Assembly: GCF_000155975.1 (NCBI RefSeq)
Contig: NZ_GG730299.1
Location: 1,274,734-1,338,733 of the forward strand
Direction of reading: 5' to 3'
Source: Citrobacter youngae ATCC 29220
GTDB taxonomy: Bacteria; Pseudomonadota; Gammaproteobacteria; Enterobacterales; Enterobacteriaceae
DNA length: 64,000 bases
Below the pieces are notes generated by a model, which had not been told where the DNA came from, made no database searches, and saw only the letters and a list, made by a program, of their open reading frames with translations. Of this stretch, positions 49,221 through 59,261 are shown piece by piece. The first letter of the stretch is position 1, and each line of letters begins with the position of its first letter. The translations under genes and the position numbers were made by a program.

Positions 49221-49833
49221 TGCTGCCGGGGCATCTCCGTTGCCCCTTACCTGCATAACGATTAGTTATGCACTCCCCAGACAATCATTTCCCGACAATG
49301 ATGCCATTCAACTGCGCATATCTAACGCATTATTCTTGTGTATAAACACCTGAGCAGGTTAATCGTTTTTTTAGTAATAGAAATTTCTATCTATACGTGA
49401 TGCAGATCACCCAGACAACACAATGTTAAATAATTTTTATTTTTTAGTTAAAGTGACAATCAGATGACCTAACTGAACAGTTTCTGAACAAAACATTACA
49501 CTGTCTATTTTTCAGATAATGGCCTATATCACTGGATTCAACCTAAAATAGCAGAACATATCGCCACATTGCGGTTTCCGGCCTGCTTAAACAGTGTAAA
49601 AATCTGCCATTCTTCAAATGAAAAAATTTAACGCTAGATAACATTTCAAGACCCCGACGATTTCACCACCCAGGATATATGTAACAGATTATTACAAACC
49701 CCTTGTCTGAATGGTCAAGATAGTGAACATTACTTGCCGTTTCCCCTCCCACTATAACAATCGGACGGATGAACTTGATTCATCACGTACCTGAACACCC
49801 CCGTTGATATGGGATGTAAAAAAAGAGGTAAAA
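49221..49833. promoter_or_regulatory. Long region between nth and dtpA
   Basis: This 613-base stretch holds no credible gene. It contains the palindrome GGGGCA/TGCCCC (49228-49233 with 49241-49246), GCATAAC-GATTA-GTTATGC at 49253-49271, and a CRP-like site at 49396-49411. AT-rich DNA (TAAATAATTTTTATTTTTTAG near 49427-49447) and the dtpA promoter follow. In E. coli the dtpA promoter is activated by OmpR; I could not assign its sites. Confidence 0.45.
49396..49411. promoter_or_regulatory. Candidate CRP site far upstream of dtpA
   Basis: CGTGA-TGCAGA-TCACC has the perfect GTGA-N6-TCAC core of the CRP consensus, with the outer T and A replaced by C. It is about 420 bases from the dtpA start, far for direct activation. 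Confidence 0.4.
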
Positions 49834-51339
49834 GTGTCTACTGCAAACAATAAACCAACAGAAAGCGTTAGTTTAAACGCCTTCAAACAACCAAAAGCGT
49901 TCTATCTCATATTCTCTATTGAGCTGTGGGAGCGTTTTGGTTATTACGGCCTGCAAGGGATTATGGCCGTCTACCTGGTAAAACAACTGGGTATGTCAGA
50001 AGCGGATTCCATCACACTTTTCTCGTCCTTTAGCGCCCTGGTGTATGGTCTGGTTGCCATTGGCGGCTGGTTAGGTGATAAAGTTCTGGGAACAAAACGA
50101 GTCATTATGCTGGGCGCCGTTGTCCTGGCTATCGGTTATGCGCTGGTTGCATGGTCCGGTCACGATGCCGGTATCGTTTATATGGGCATGGCGGCCATCG
50201 CGGTCGGTAACGGCCTGTTTAAAGCCAACCCATCATCCCTGCTCTCAACCTGCTATGCAAAAGATGACCCGCGTCTTGATGGTGCATTTACCATGTACTA
50301 CATGTCCGTCAACATCGGTTCATTCTTCTCTATGCTGGCAACGCCGTGGTTAGCAGCGCATTACGGCTGGAGCACCGCGTTCGCTCTGAGCGTCGTCGGT
50401 ATGCTGATCACCGTTGTTAACTTCGCATTCTGCCAGCGCTGGGTTAAACAGTACGGTTCTAAACCTGACTTCGAGCCGATCAACTTCCGTAATCTGCTGC
50501 TGACCATCGCTGGCGTTGTGGTGCTGATCGCGATTGCCACCTGGCTGCTGCACAACCAGCAGATCGCCCGTATGGTTCTGGGTGTGATTGCCATTGGTAT
50601 CGTGTTTATCTTCGGTAAAGAAGCCTTCACCATGCACGGTGCTGCGCGTCGTAAAATGATTGTCGCCTTCATTCTGATGCTGGAAGCAATTATCTTCTTC
50701 GTGCTGTACAGCCAGATGCCGACCTCACTGAACTTCTTCGCGATTCGTAACGTTGAACACTCAATCCTGGGCATTGCTTTTGAACCTGAGCAGTACCAGG
50801 CGCTGAACCCGTTCTGGATCATCATTGGTAGCCCAATCCTCGCCGCTATCTATAACAAGATGGGCGATAACCTGCCGATGCCGACCAAGTTCGCGATCGG
50901 TATGGTGCTGTGTTCTGGTGCGTTCCTGATCCTGCCGCTGGGTGCAAAATTCGCCACCGACGCGGGCATCGTTTCTGTAAACTGGCTGATCATCAGCTAC
51001 GGTCTGCAGAGTATCGGTGAACTGATGATTTCCGGTCTGGGTCTGGCAATGGTAGCGCAGCTGGTTCCGCAACGCCTGATGGGCTTCATCATGGGTAGCT
51101 GGTTCCTGACCACTGCCGGTGCAAACATCATCGGTGGTTACGTCGCCAACATGATGGCCGTTCCAGAAAACGTGACTGACCCGCTGATGTCCCTTGAAGT
51201 CTACGGTCGTGTGTTCCTGCAGATTGGTGTTGCAACGGCGGTTATCGCTGTTCTGATGCTGCTGACGGCGCCGAAACTGAATCGTATGACTCAGGATGAT
51301 GATGTCAATGAGAAAGCCTCTAAGGCCGCGACAGCGTAA
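49834..51339 (+). CDS. dtpA: Di/tripeptide permease DtpA (POT family)
   Basis: 501 residues from the GTG with AAAGAGGTA 5 bases ahead, the E. coli start; the open frame runs 10 codons further upstream. There are fourteen membrane helices. The POT signature ExxER is present as [10 protein letters not shown], as is the [12 protein letters not shown] motif. It imports di- and tripeptides with protons. A strong terminator follows. Confidence 0.97.
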   Translation: MSTANNKPTESVSLNAFKQPKAFYLIFSIELWERFGYYGLQGIMAVYLVKQLGMSEADSITLFSSFSALVYGLVAIGGWLGDKVLGTKRVIMLGAVVLAIGYALVAWSGHDAGIVYMGMAAIAVGNGLFKANPSSLLSTCYAKDDPRLDGAFTMYYMSVNIGSFFSMLATPWLAAHYGWSTAFALSVVGMLITVVNFAFCQRWVKQYGSKPDFEPINFRNLLLTIAGVVVLIAIATWLLHNQQIARMVLGVIAIGIVFIFGKEAFTMHGAARRKMIVAFILMLEAIIFFVLYSQMPTSLNFFAIRNVEHSILGIAFEPEQYQALNPFWIIIGSPILAAIYNKMGDNLPMPTKFAIGMVLCSGAFLILPLGAKFATDAGIVSVNWLIISYGLQSIGELMISGLGLAMVAQLVPQRLMGFIMGSWFLTTAGANIIGGYVANMMAVPENVTDPLMSLEVYGRVFLQIGVATAVIAVLMLLTAPKLNRMTQDDDVNEKASKAATA

Positions 51340-51362
51340 TTCTCTGGGAAACTCATTTTCAG

Positions 51363-51394
51363 GCCGCTAACTGCTGTTAGCGGCTTTTTTTTTT
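51363..51394 (+). terminator. Terminator after dtpA
   Basis: A perfect 9-base stem GCCGCTAAC / GTTAGCGGC with a 4-base loop is followed by ten T residues. Confidence 0.95.
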
Positions 51395-51444
51395 GCCAGA
51401 GGTAGCACTACCATACGATAAACCTCAGTCAAAAGGAGTTACCG

Positions 51445-52050
51445 ATGAAACTGTTCTACAAACCAGGCGCATGTTCTCTTGCTTCCCACATCACACTTCG
51501 TGAAAGCGGTAAAGATTTCACGCTGGATGGTGTTGATCTGATGAAGAAACGTCTGGAAAACGGCGATGATTTTTTCGCGGTAAACCCCAAAGGTCAAGTT
51601 CCCGCGCTGCTGCTGGATGATGGTACATTACTGACCGAAGGCGTGGCCATCATGCAGTATCTGGCTGATACCGTACCAGACCGCCAGCTCCTCGCCCCTA
51701 CCAGCAGCCTCTCCCGCTACAAAACCCTCGAATGGCTTAACTATATAGCGACAGAACTACATAAAGGTTTTACCCCGCTGTTCCGTCCCGATACGCCGGA
51801 AGAGTACAAGCCCACCGTTCGCGCGCAGCTGGAGAAAAAATTGCAGTATGTGAACGAATCGCTGCAAAATAATCAATGGATCTGCGGTCCGCGCTTCAGC
51901 ATTGCAGACGCCTATCTGTTTACCGTGCTGCGCTGGGCCTATGCGGTTAAGCTGAATATGGCAGGATTAAGCAACATTGACGCCTATATGGCGCGTATGG
52001 CTGAACGCCCGGCGGTTGCCGCAGCGCTGAAAGCTGAAGGGTTGAGCTAA
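51445..52050 (+). CDS. gstA: Glutathione S-transferase GstA (beta class)
   Basis: 201 residues, as in E. coli. The thioredoxin-like N-terminal domain has the beta-class cysteine ([11 protein letters not shown], Cys10) and the cis-proline region GQVPAL; an all-helical domain follows from about residue 85. It joins glutathione to electrophiles in the cytosol. A strong AAAGGAG site precedes the ATG. A BIME follows. Confidence 0.96.
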   Translation: MKLFYKPGACSLASHITLRESGKDFTLDGVDLMKKRLENGDDFFAVNPKGQVPALLLDDGTLLTEGVAIMQYLADTVPDRQLLAPTSSLSRYKTLEWLNYIATELHKGFTPLFRPDTPEEYKPTVRAQLEKKLQYVNESLQNNQWICGPRFSIADAYLFTVLRWAYAVKLNMAGLSNIDAYMARMAERPAVAAALKAEGLS

Positions 52051-52059
52051 TCACGAATG

Positions 52060-52154
52060 TGCCGGATGGCGGCGCCAGGCGCCTTATCCGGCCTACTTAC
52101 TTGCCCGGCCTACGGCCAAACGTAGGCCCGATAAGCGTGAGCGCCATCGGGCAT
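52060..52154. repeat. REP/BIME element between gstA and pdxY
   Basis: REP-like arms TGCCGGATGGCGGCGCCAGG ... TTATCCGGCCTAC and CGTAGGCCCGATAAGCG ... GCGCCATCGGGCA face each other between the convergent genes. Confidence 0.88.
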
Positions 52155-52157
52155 TGA

Positions 52158-53018
52158 CTACAGCTGCGTCGCGCTGAAGTAGTGTTCAGGCTGCGCGATG
52201 CGATCCTGCGCGGCCACGACCTGCAGTTCATACTCATGCATTTCTTTGGTCGCGATCATCACTTCGTACACCGCCGCCGTCACATGCTCAAGCGCCTGCT
52301 GTAAAGACGCGCCCTGCAGTAGTTTCACCAGCAACAAGCCGCTGGTAACATCACCTACCCCAACCGGCTGACGAGCGCCAAAATCAACTAACGGGCGGCT
52401 GATATGCCACGCCTGTTCAGCAGTGACCAACAGCATCTCGAAACGATCGGGGCTAATCCCTGCGCGGGCCAGATGTTTCACCAGCACAATCTCGGGGCCC
52501 TGGGCGATAAGCTCACGGGCCGCTGTCACCGCTTCAGTCACATTGTGGACCGCATGCTCGCATAAAATTTCCAGCTCAACCAGATTCGGGGCGATGATGT
52601 CGCTGGCGGGAAGCGCATGGCGCACATGAAACTCCGCCACGCCCGGCGCGACGATACACCCTTTCTCCGGATGTCCCATCACCGGGTCGCAAAAGTATTT
52701 TGCCTGCGGATTTGCCGCTTTCACTTTGCGCACGATACCCAGGATATGCTCGCCCTGTTCCGCTGAGCCCAGATAGCCACTCAGTACTGCGTCACAGGTG
52801 TGGAGTTTATCGATATCGGCAATGCCCTGCACGATGTCAGTCAGATGACTCGGCGGCATAACACAACCGGTCCATTTACCGTACTGCGTGTGGTTAGAAA
52901 ACTGCACGGTATTCAGCGGCCAGACATTTGCGCCAAGTCGACGCATGGGAAACTCTGCCGCACTATTGCCCGCATGACCAAAAACAACGTGGGACTGAAT
53001 GGCGAGGATATTCTTCAT
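52158..53018 (-). CDS. pdxY: Pyridoxal kinase PdxY
   Basis: 286 residues from [20 protein letters not shown]. Ribokinase-like fold with the anion hole and catalytic aspartate in [13 protein letters not shown]. PdxY phosphorylates pyridoxal in the salvage route to pyridoxal phosphate. It follows tyrS on the minus strand but behind a strong terminator 20 bases before its start, so its expression may rely on read-through. Confidence 0.96.
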   Translation of the reverse strand: MKNILAIQSHVVFGHAGNSAAEFPMRRLGANVWPLNTVQFSNHTQYGKWTGCVMPPSHLTDIVQGIADIDKLHTCDAVLSGYLGSAEQGEHILGIVRKVKAANPQAKYFCDPVMGHPEKGCIVAPGVAEFHVRHALPASDIIAPNLVELEILCEHAVHNVTEAVTAARELIAQGPEIVLVKHLARAGISPDRFEMLLVTAEQAWHISRPLVDFGARQPVGVGDVTSGLLLVKLLQGASLQQALEHVTAAVYEVMIATKEMHEYELQVVAAQDRIAQPEHYFSATQL

Positions 53019-53037
53019 TTTACTTACCACAACCCTG

Positions 53038-53070
53038 AAAAAAAAAAGGGGCGTAGTTTCCCACGCCCCT
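53038..53070 (-). terminator. Terminator between tyrS and pdxY
   Basis: On the minus strand, AGGGGCGT / ACGCCCCT forms an 8-base stem with an 8-base loop, followed by about ten T residues. It begins 13 bases after the tyrS stop and ends 20 bases before the pdxY start. Confidence 0.93.
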
Positions 53071-53082
53071 GCTAACTAAATC

Positions 53083-54357
53083 TTACTTCCAGCAAATCAG
53101 ACAATAGTTCTTCTTGCCACGGCGCAATAAGGTATAGCGCCCGAACAGGATATCACTCTCCTGGAAGAAGTATTCTGGATCGGACTGCTTCTCGCCGTTG
53201 ATGGTCACCGCGTTAGACGCAATGGTCTTACGCGCCTGGCCGCGAGACGGCTGCAGTTCGGAGTCCACCAGCGCCTGCATCAGATCCGCGCCTTTCTCCA
53301 TTTCAATCATCGGCACGCCATCCTGCGCCAGCTGTTCGAAATCCGCTTCGCTCAAATCGCTCAGGTTGCCGTTGAACAAGCTTTCAGTAATGCGTTTTGC
53401 CGCGACCAGACCTTCTTCGCCGTGAACCAGACGCGTGACCTGCTCGGCCAGAACATACTGGGCGCGCGGCGCTTTACCGCTGTTTTTATCTTCTTCTTCC
53501 AGCGCATTGATCTCTTCAATGTCCATGAAAGTGAAGAATTTCAGGAAGCGGTAAACGTCCGCATCCGCGGTGTTGATCCAGAACTGGTAGAATTTGTACG
53601 GACTGGTTTTCTTCGGATCCAGCCACACTGCGCCGCCTTCAGTCTTACCAAATTTGGTGCCATCGGCTTTGGTGATCAGCGGAACGGTCAGACCAAATAC
53701 CTGATTCTGGTGCAGACGGCGGGTCAAATCGATACCTGAGGTAATGTTGCCCCACTGGTCAGAGCCACCAATCTGCAACGCAACGCCGTGCAGTTTGTTC
53801 AGGCAGGCAAAGTCATAGCCCTGCAGCAGATTGTAAGAAAACTCGGTAAAGGAGATCCCCTGATCGTCACGGTTCAGACGTTGCTTAACCGCTTCTTTGT
53901 TGATCATCTGGTTAACGGAGAAGTGTTTGCCGATATCACGCAGGAAAGTCAGTACATTCATACCGCCAAACCAGTCGTAGTTGTTCGCAGCAATCGCCGA
54001 GTTGTCGCCACAGTCGAAATCGAGGAACGGTGCAACCTGCTTGCGGATTTTATCCACCCACTCCTGCACGGTGTCTTCGGTGTTCAGTTTACGCTCGGCG
54101 GCTTTAAAGCTCGGGTCACCAATCAGACCGGTTGCGCCACCTACCAGTGCAACAGGCTTATGGCCCGCCTGCTGGAAGCGTTTCAGGCATAACAATGGAA
54201 CCAGATGCCCCAAATGCAAGCTGTCAGCGGTAGGATCGAAGCCGCAATAGAGCGCGATCGGGCCTTGCGCCAGTCGCTCTGCTAACGCTTCCTCGTCCGT
54301 CACCTGGGCCACCAGCCCCCGCTCTTGCAATTGTTTAATCAAGTTACTGCTTGCCAT
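53083..54357 (-). CDS. tyrS: Tyrosyl-tRNA synthetase TyrS
   Basis: 424 residues from [15 protein letters not shown]; the frame extends 4 codons further but the family starts here. Class I motifs: HLGH (HIGH type) in [11 protein letters not shown] and KFGKT in place of KMSKS. The S4 RNA-binding domain is at the C-terminus. It charges tRNA-Tyr. It lies downstream of pdxH on the same strand, with a 126-base gap. Confidence 0.98.
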   Translation of the reverse strand: MASSNLIKQLQERGLVAQVTDEEALAERLAQGPIALYCGFDPTADSLHLGHLVPLLCLKRFQQAGHKPVALVGGATGLIGDPSFKAAERKLNTEDTVQEWVDKIRKQVAPFLDFDCGDNSAIAANNYDWFGGMNVLTFLRDIGKHFSVNQMINKEAVKQRLNRDDQGISFTEFSYNLLQGYDFACLNKLHGVALQIGGSDQWGNITSGIDLTRRLHQNQVFGLTVPLITKADGTKFGKTEGGAVWLDPKKTSPYKFYQFWINTADADVYRFLKFFTFMDIEEINALEEEDKNSGKAPRAQYVLAEQVTRLVHGEEGLVAAKRITESLFNGNLSDLSEADFEQLAQDGVPMIEMEKGADLMQALVDSELQPSRGQARKTIASNAVTINGEKQSDPEYFFQESDILFGRYTLLRRGKKNYCLICWK

Positions 54358-54483
54358 CAAAATCTCCATGTATAAAACGACTGCACCTTTGCCGGTACAC
54401 GACTTTTCGCCTGATGCGAAAGAAACATAGAATAAAGCGCCGGATTGATCAGCACCAGCGCTTAAAACAAGAATTTTGCATCT

Positions 54484-55140
54484 TTAGGGGGCCAGGCGAT
54501 CAATTTTCCACGCGTTATCTTCGCGTTGGTATAAAAAACGATCGTGCAGACGGTTTTCACCGCCCTGCCAGAACTCTATTTGTTCAATACTCACGCGAAA
54601 GCCGCCCCAAAAGCTGGGTAAAGGAACTTCCCCTTGCTGAAACTTCTGCTTCAGTTCAAGGAATTTGCTTTCGAGAATACCGCGAGCGGAGATCCGACTG
54701 GACTGTTTAGAGACCCAGGCACCAATCTGGCTGTCGCGAGGGCGACTGTGGAAGTACTTCACCACCTCAAGGGTGGAAAGGCGCTCGGCCTTACCGATCA
54801 CCATCACCTGGCGTTCCAGGGTATGCCACGGAAATAAGAGGCTGATGCGCGGGTTTTTCTCAATCTGATGCGCCTTACGGCTACCGAGGTTGGTATAGAA
54901 CACCAGCCCTTTGTCATCATAATGTTTGAGCAACACGATGCGCTGATACGGCTGACCGTTTTCATCAACGGTCGCAACGACCATAGCAGTAGGGTCTGCC
55001 AGTTTGGCGTCGCAGGCTTGCCCCAGCCAGCGCTCAAACAGCGCAAGGGGCTCAGCGGGAAGATCGCGGCGGCGAAGACCGCCTTTGGTGTATTCACGGC
55101 GCAGATGCGCGATTTGCTGCAATTCGTCGTTATCAGACAT
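54484..55140 (-). CDS. pdxH: Pyridoxamine/pyridoxine 5'-phosphate oxidase PdxH
   Basis: 218 residues, as in E. coli. FMN-binding split-barrel fold; substrate and FMN residues are in [18 protein letters not shown] and [11 protein letters not shown]-type segments. The ending W-KIDRLAP is the family C-terminus. It makes pyridoxal phosphate from pyridoxine or pyridoxamine phosphate. Together with pdxY it makes this a vitamin B6 cluster. Confidence 0.97.
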   Translation of the reverse strand: MSDNDELQQIAHLRREYTKGGLRRRDLPAEPLALFERWLGQACDAKLADPTAMVVATVDENGQPYQRIVLLKHYDDKGLVFYTNLGSRKAHQIEKNPRISLLFPWHTLERQVMVIGKAERLSTLEVVKYFHSRPRDSQIGAWVSKQSSRISARGILESKFLELKQKFQQGEVPLPSFWGGFRVSIEQIEFWQGGENRLHDRFLYQREDNAWKIDRLAP

Positions 55141-55199
55141 GATGTTGGGCTACGGATTGTCAGTGGGTGACGCTATTGTGCGCCGCCCAGGTGAAAATC

Positions 55200-55529
55200 T
55201 CAACGCTTCGGGTTCTGTAACTGACAGTTATTTAGCACAATTCTGTCTCGTTTATAGACCGTTGCCTCATCGCCTTTAGACCAGAAGACGTAGATACCAT
55301 CGGTATAGCGCGCACCTGATGCCGACATGCCCTGTTTGAGGTTCAATAGCTGATTATCATAAACAAAGTTCACTTCCTGGCGCGTATTGTTCAGCTTCAC
55401 GGTTAGCGGTTTTTCATCACAACGGTATTCAAGCGTATCCGTTTGCATACGTTCGACAAATTGATTGTAAACGCTACAACCGCTAAGCAGCACGGGCAGA
55501 CACAATAACAACAGTTTTTTCATAGCCAT
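55200..55529 (-). CDS. mliC: MliC, membrane-bound C-type lysozyme inhibitor
   Basis: 109 residues. Lipoprotein signal with lipobox LLSGC, the lipidated Cys being at about residue 18. The mature domain has the MliC fold with conserved [19 protein letters not shown] and the paired cysteines. It is held in the outer membrane facing the periplasm, where it blocks host C-type lysozyme. It lies between anmK and pdxH on the minus strand. Confidence 0.95.
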   Translation of the reverse strand: MAMKKLLLLCLPVLLSGCSVYNQFVERMQTDTLEYRCDEKPLTVKLNNTRQEVNFVYDNQLLNLKQGMSASGARYTDGIYVFWSKGDEATVYKRDRIVLNNCQLQNPKR

Positions 55530-55616
55530 ATCCTGACGACTTTCCTGGTCCCGGAGGGTAATGGCACCCTCCCTGATATCCCTAGTTTACCGGCATACGA
55601 CGCTGAATAATTTCAG

Positions 55617-56738
55617 TTAACTCTGAGTTCGCGGATTGGCAGGGAAAATCGCCCCCAACACGCTCGGCTCTGATGCGCCGGTCACCGAAGGAAGGTTCCC
55701 CGGTAATCCCGCCAGCGTTCGCCACGCCAGCCATGCAAAGGCCAGCGCTTCCATATCATCGCCGCTGATGCCGGCTTCATCAGTTGAGCAAACCTCCGTT
55801 CCCGGCAATAAAGCCGCCAGGCGCATCATCAGCAGCGGATTTCGGCTTCCGCCGCCGCATACCATCAGGCGTTCACAGCCGCCGCTAAGCAAGACCTGCT
55901 CTGAAATGGTGACCGCTGTCAGTTCGGCGAGCGTCGCCTGCACATCTCGTGGGCTGATTCCCGGGAAATGCGCCAGATAGCGTTCTATCCAGCCATAATT
56001 GAAATACTCGCGGCCGGTGCTTTTCGGCGCTGGCGCAGAAAAATACGGATCGTTAAGCATATTTTGCAGCAGCGGCAGGATAACCGTTCCTGAACTGGCC
56101 CACTGCGCATCTTTGTCGTAGGGTTGACCGCATTGCCGCCAGATCCAGGCATCCATCAGCATATTGCCCGGCCCGGTGTCGTAGCCGCGAACGGGCTGCT
56201 GCGGAATCAGCAGAGACAGATTGGCAATCCCGCCGATATTTAGCACCATCCGCCGCTCGGTTGGATGTGCCAACAGCGCCTGATGAAAAGCGGGAACCAG
56301 CGGCGCGCCCTGCCCGCCGAGGGCGATATCGCGACGGCGAAAATCCCCCACCACGGTTACCCCGGTGCGCGCGACGATCTGATTGTTGTCGCCAATTTGC
56401 AGCGTGTGCGGCGCGCTTCCCGTCGGCTCATGCCACACGGTTTGCCCGTGGCAGCCAATCGCCACGATATCCTGCGGTTTCAATTTTTCCTGCGCCAACA
56501 GCGCGTTCACCGCCTCGGCAAACAGATAACCGAGCTGCGCGTCCAGTTGACCAAACTGAGAGAGCGTAAGCTGCTGCCCCTGGCAGATATCCAGAATCGC
56601 CTGTTTTACATGAATGGGGATAGGCCAGGTCAGACTCGCCTGCTGTGCAACCATCGTTTCATCTATTGTCGCCAGCACAACATCGACGCCATCAAGGCTG
56701 GTTCCAGACATAACACCGATAAAACGGCCCGATTTCAT
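55617..56738 (-). CDS. anmK: Anhydro-N-acetylmuramic acid kinase AnmK
   Basis: 373 residues starting [19 protein letters not shown], the hallmark of the family (the E. coli protein is 369). ATP and sugar contacts include [11 protein letters not shown] and [12 protein letters not shown]. It cleaves and phosphorylates anhydroMurNAc to MurNAc-6-phosphate in cell-wall recycling. It is divergent from slyB across 274 bases. Confidence 0.96.
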   Translation of the reverse strand: MKSGRFIGVMSGTSLDGVDVVLATIDETMVAQQASLTWPIPIHVKQAILDICQGQQLTLSQFGQLDAQLGYLFAEAVNALLAQEKLKPQDIVAIGCHGQTVWHEPTGSAPHTLQIGDNNQIVARTGVTVVGDFRRRDIALGGQGAPLVPAFHQALLAHPTERRMVLNIGGIANLSLLIPQQPVRGYDTGPGNMLMDAWIWRQCGQPYDKDAQWASSGTVILPLLQNMLNDPYFSAPAPKSTGREYFNYGWIERYLAHFPGISPRDVQATLAELTAVTISEQVLLSGGCERLMVCGGGSRNPLLMMRLAALLPGTEVCSTDEAGISGDDMEALAFAWLAWRTLAGLPGNLPSVTGASEPSVLGAIFPANPRTQS

Positions 56739-56869
56739 ACGTCATCCTTTTAAGCAAATTAGCCTTGACACTGAACCATAAAGTGCAGGCTAATGCCATG
56801 CTTCCTTAATGATTTTTGCGCGCTGACCATGACAATGGTCGCTTAATTACATCAATTATATGAATGATT

Positions 56870-56886
56870 CGTTTATACTCGGTTGA
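56870..56886 (+). promoter_or_regulatory. PhoP-box-like site upstream of slyB
   Basis: CGTTTA-TACTC-GGTTGA has the two hexamers and 5-base spacer of a PhoP box. slyB is a known PhoP-regulated gene in E. coli and Salmonella. The site lies about 127 bases before the slyB start. Confidence 0.6.
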
Positions 56887-57012
56887 TCCGATTTCGGTTA
56901 AGATTTTCATATTGTTCCAGTAGAACATGTGACCTTAGGCTCACAAATGCCATATAATTTAACCATGATGGGTGCTTTGTTAGCGTTTCGTGGTGATAAA
57001 GGAGATTTGTAA

Positions 57013-57480
57013 ATGATTAAACGTGTGCTGATTGTTTCATTAATGGGCGTATCTTTGGCAGGCTGCGTTAACAATGATAGCCTTTCAGGCGACGTATATA
57101 CCGCATCCGAAGCGAAACAAGTTCAGAACGTTACCTACGGTACGATTGTTCATGTTCGTCCGGTGCAAATCCAGGGTGGCGATGACGCAAACGTGATTGG
57201 CGCTATCGGTGGTGCGGTTCTCGGCGGGTTCCTTGGTAACACCGTCGGCGGTGGTACTGGTCGTTCATTAGCCACAGCGGCAGGCGCAGTTGCCGGTGGC
57301 GTCGCGGGCCAGGGCGTACAGGGTGCGATGAATAAAACCCAGGGTGTGGAACTGGAAATCCGTAAGGATGATGGTAATACCATCATGGTGGTTCAGAAAC
57401 AGGGTGCGACCAAATTCTCTGCCGGTCAGCGCGTTGTTATGGCGAACAACGGCAGCCAGGTTACCGTGTCTCCACGTTAA
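57013..57480 (+). CDS. slyB: Outer-membrane lipoprotein SlyB
   Basis: 155 residues. Lipobox LAGC at 15-18, then a glycine-zipper stretch (GAIGGAVLGGFLGNTVGGG and AAGAVAGGVAGQG) that inserts in membrane. SlyB is made in large amounts under PhoPQ stress and surrounds outer-membrane proteins to keep them folded. It is monocistronic with a long terminator hairpin. Confidence 0.96.
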   Translation: MIKRVLIVSLMGVSLAGCVNNDSLSGDVYTASEAKQVQNVTYGTIVHVRPVQIQGGDDANVIGAIGGAVLGGFLGNTVGGGTGRSLATAAGAVAGGVAGQGVQGAMNKTQGVELEIRKDDGNTIMVVQKQGATKFSAGQRVVMANNGSQVTVSPR

Positions 57481-57485
57481 TCGAA

Positions 57486-57522
57486 TGACGTGTGGTCAGG
57501 CTGTGGCCACACGTCATCTTTC
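57486..57522. terminator. Terminator between convergent slyB and slyA
   Basis: A perfect 10-base stem TGACGTGTGG / CCACACGTCA (57486-57495 with 57507-57516), 11-base loop, then TCTTTCG. It begins 5 bases after the slyB stop and ends just before the slyA stop. Confidence 0.85.
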
Positions 57523-57525
57523 GTT

Positions 57526-57966
57526 TCAACCCTGCGACTGCAGTTCAATAATATTGTGTTCCAGTCTGGCGACCAGTTTAATCAGCAGATCAATTTCCTC
57601 AGCCGAAATCCCTTCCAGAATCTCTCCACGTGTCTTGTTGATAACCGCTTCCATCTCGGCGATCAACGGTTCAGCTTTCTCTGTCAGTTTAATTCTCTTT
57701 GCCCGACGATCGCTGGCGCAAGTCTGTCGTGAAATGAGTCCCTTTTCTTCCAGTTGGTCAAGCGTACGTACCAGCGAAGGCTGTTCAATGCCAATCGCTT
57801 TTGCCAGCTGGATCTGCGATTGGTCCGGCGGCAACTGATGAATGTTGTGCAGCGTAACCCAATGCGTCTGCGTCAACTCCAGAGGTTTCAGGCGATGGTC
57901 AATCAGAGCACGCCAAATGCGCACCAACCGTGCCAGATCAGAACCTAGTGGCGATTCCAATTTCAT
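57526..57966 (-). CDS. slyA: MarR-family regulator SlyA
   Basis: 146 residues opening [18 protein letters not shown], the length of Salmonella SlyA. The winged helix is at about 45-100 ([26 protein letters not shown]). SlyA displaces H-NS at horizontally gained and envelope genes. Its own operator is seen 11 bases upstream of the start. It is divergent from ydhIJK. Confidence 0.97.
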   Translation of the reverse strand: MKLESPLGSDLARLVRIWRALIDHRLKPLELTQTHWVTLHNIHQLPPDQSQIQLAKAIGIEQPSLVRTLDQLEEKGLISRQTCASDRRAKRIKLTEKAEPLIAEMEAVINKTRGEILEGISAEEIDLLIKLVARLEHNIIELQSQG

Positions 57967-57976
57967 CTCCTTATAA

Positions 57977-57988
57977 TTAGCTTGCTAA
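57977..57988 (-). promoter_or_regulatory. SlyA operator upstream of slyA
   Basis: The minus strand reads TTAGCAAGCTAA, the exact published SlyA consensus. It is next to the slyA start and fits autoregulation. Confidence 0.88.
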
Positions 57989-58158
57989 GTTATTGTGCTG
58001 ATTTTAGAATAGTGTGCAACATTTGTATTCTCAAAACAAATGTATTGCCAAATTTGCTTACCGGTTGACATTTTTTCAGACATGATGTGTTACAGAGACG
58101 CATTGTCTCTTTTTTGCTAAACCTATAGCAATGCTCTATTGCGCCAAGGATTTTGCCC

Positions 58159-58395
58159 GTGAAGTTTATGTTTAATGCAACAGGATTGCCCCTACAAGAT
58201 TTAATGATCGGTGCTTCTGTCTACTTCCCTCCCGTTTTTAAGGCGTTTGTAGCAGGATTTATTCTCTGGCTGGTTGTTCATCGCCTGCTGCGCGACTGGA
58301 TTTATTCTGGTGAAATCTGGCATCCCCTGTTAATGGATCTGTCACTCTTTACGCTTTGCGTATGTCTGGCCTTTGTTATGTTGATTGCGTGGTGA
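58159..58395 (+). CDS. ydhI: YdhI, DUF1656 small membrane protein
   Basis: 78 residues from GTG ([13 protein letters not shown]), the E. coli start; a TTG two codons earlier is also open. It has two membrane helices of the DUF1656 type that accompany aromatic-acid or drug efflux pairs such as aaeXAB. It is the first gene of ydhIJK; ydhJ follows 2 bases later. Confidence 0.93.
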   Translation: MKFMFNATGLPLQDLMIGASVYFPPVFKAFVAGFILWLVVHRLLRDWIYSGEIWHPLLMDLSLFTLCVCLAFVMLIAW

Positions 58396-58397
58396 TT

Positions 58398-59261
58398 ATG
58401 TCGCTTAAAACCGTTAAATACTTCTCCACAATTATAGTCGCTGCAATCGCGGTTTTCGCCGGATGGTGGATGTGGAATTACTATATGCAATCGCCCTGGA
58501 CCCGTGATGGTAAAGTGCGTGCTGAACAGGTCGGCATCGCGCCACAGGTATCGGGCAGCATTAGCGAACTCAACATCAAAGATAATCAACTGGTCAACAA
58601 AGGCGATATCCTTTTTGTTATCGATAAGACGCCTTTCCAGATTGCCGTACTGAATGCGCAGGCGCAACTGGCGAAGGCGCAGTCGGATCTGACCAAAGCC
58701 AATAATGAAGCCAAACGCCGCCGCAATTTATCGCAAAACTTTATCTCCGCGGAAGATCTGGACAGCGCGCTCCTTAATGTAAAAGCCATGCAGGCGACCG
58801 TTGAGGCCGCCCAGGCCAGTTTACGTCATGCGCAGTGGCAGCTGGCGCAAACGGTAGTCAAAGCGCCTGTCACCGGCTGGGTCACCAATCTTTCGACCCG
58901 CTCCGGAGATTATGCCTCAACGGGTAAGCCCCTGTTTGCCCTGGTCGACAGCAATTCCTTCTATGTGATGGGGTATTTTGAAGAAACCAAGCTGCGCCAT
59001 ATTCGTGACGGCGCGCCAGCCCGTATAACGCTCTATAGCGGCAACGTTGCGTTACAGGGTCACGTATCCAGTATTGGTCGCGCCATCTACGACCAAAGTG
59101 TCGAAAGCAATTCCGGCCTTGTCCCGGATATTAAACCAAACGTACCGTGGGTTCGTCTGGCACAGCGGGTTCCTGTTCGCATAGAGTTTGACGCGTTGCC
59201 GCACGATGTCACGCTGGTATCCGGGACAACCTGTAGCGTGTCTATCGGTCAGTCTAAATGA
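58398..59261 (+). CDS. ydhJ: YdhJ, membrane fusion protein (HlyD/AaeA type)
   Basis: 287 residues from [19 protein letters not shown]. One N-terminal membrane helix, then biotinyl-lipoyl-like halves ([22 protein letters not shown] and [11 protein letters not shown]) around a coiled coil (about 85-150), and a beta-barrel domain. It links an inner-membrane pump to an outer channel. It overlaps ydhK by 4 bases (ATGA). Confidence 0.94.
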   Translation: MSLKTVKYFSTIIVAAIAVFAGWWMWNYYMQSPWTRDGKVRAEQVGIAPQVSGSISELNIKDNQLVNKGDILFVIDKTPFQIAVLNAQAQLAKAQSDLTKANNEAKRRRNLSQNFISAEDLDSALLNVKAMQATVEAAQASLRHAQWQLAQTVVKAPVTGWVTNLSTRSGDYASTGKPLFALVDSNSFYVMGYFEETKLRHIRDGAPARITLYSGNVALQGHVSSIGRAIYDQSVESNSGLVPDIKPNVPWVRLAQRVPVRIEFDALPHDVTLVSGTTCSVSIGQSK

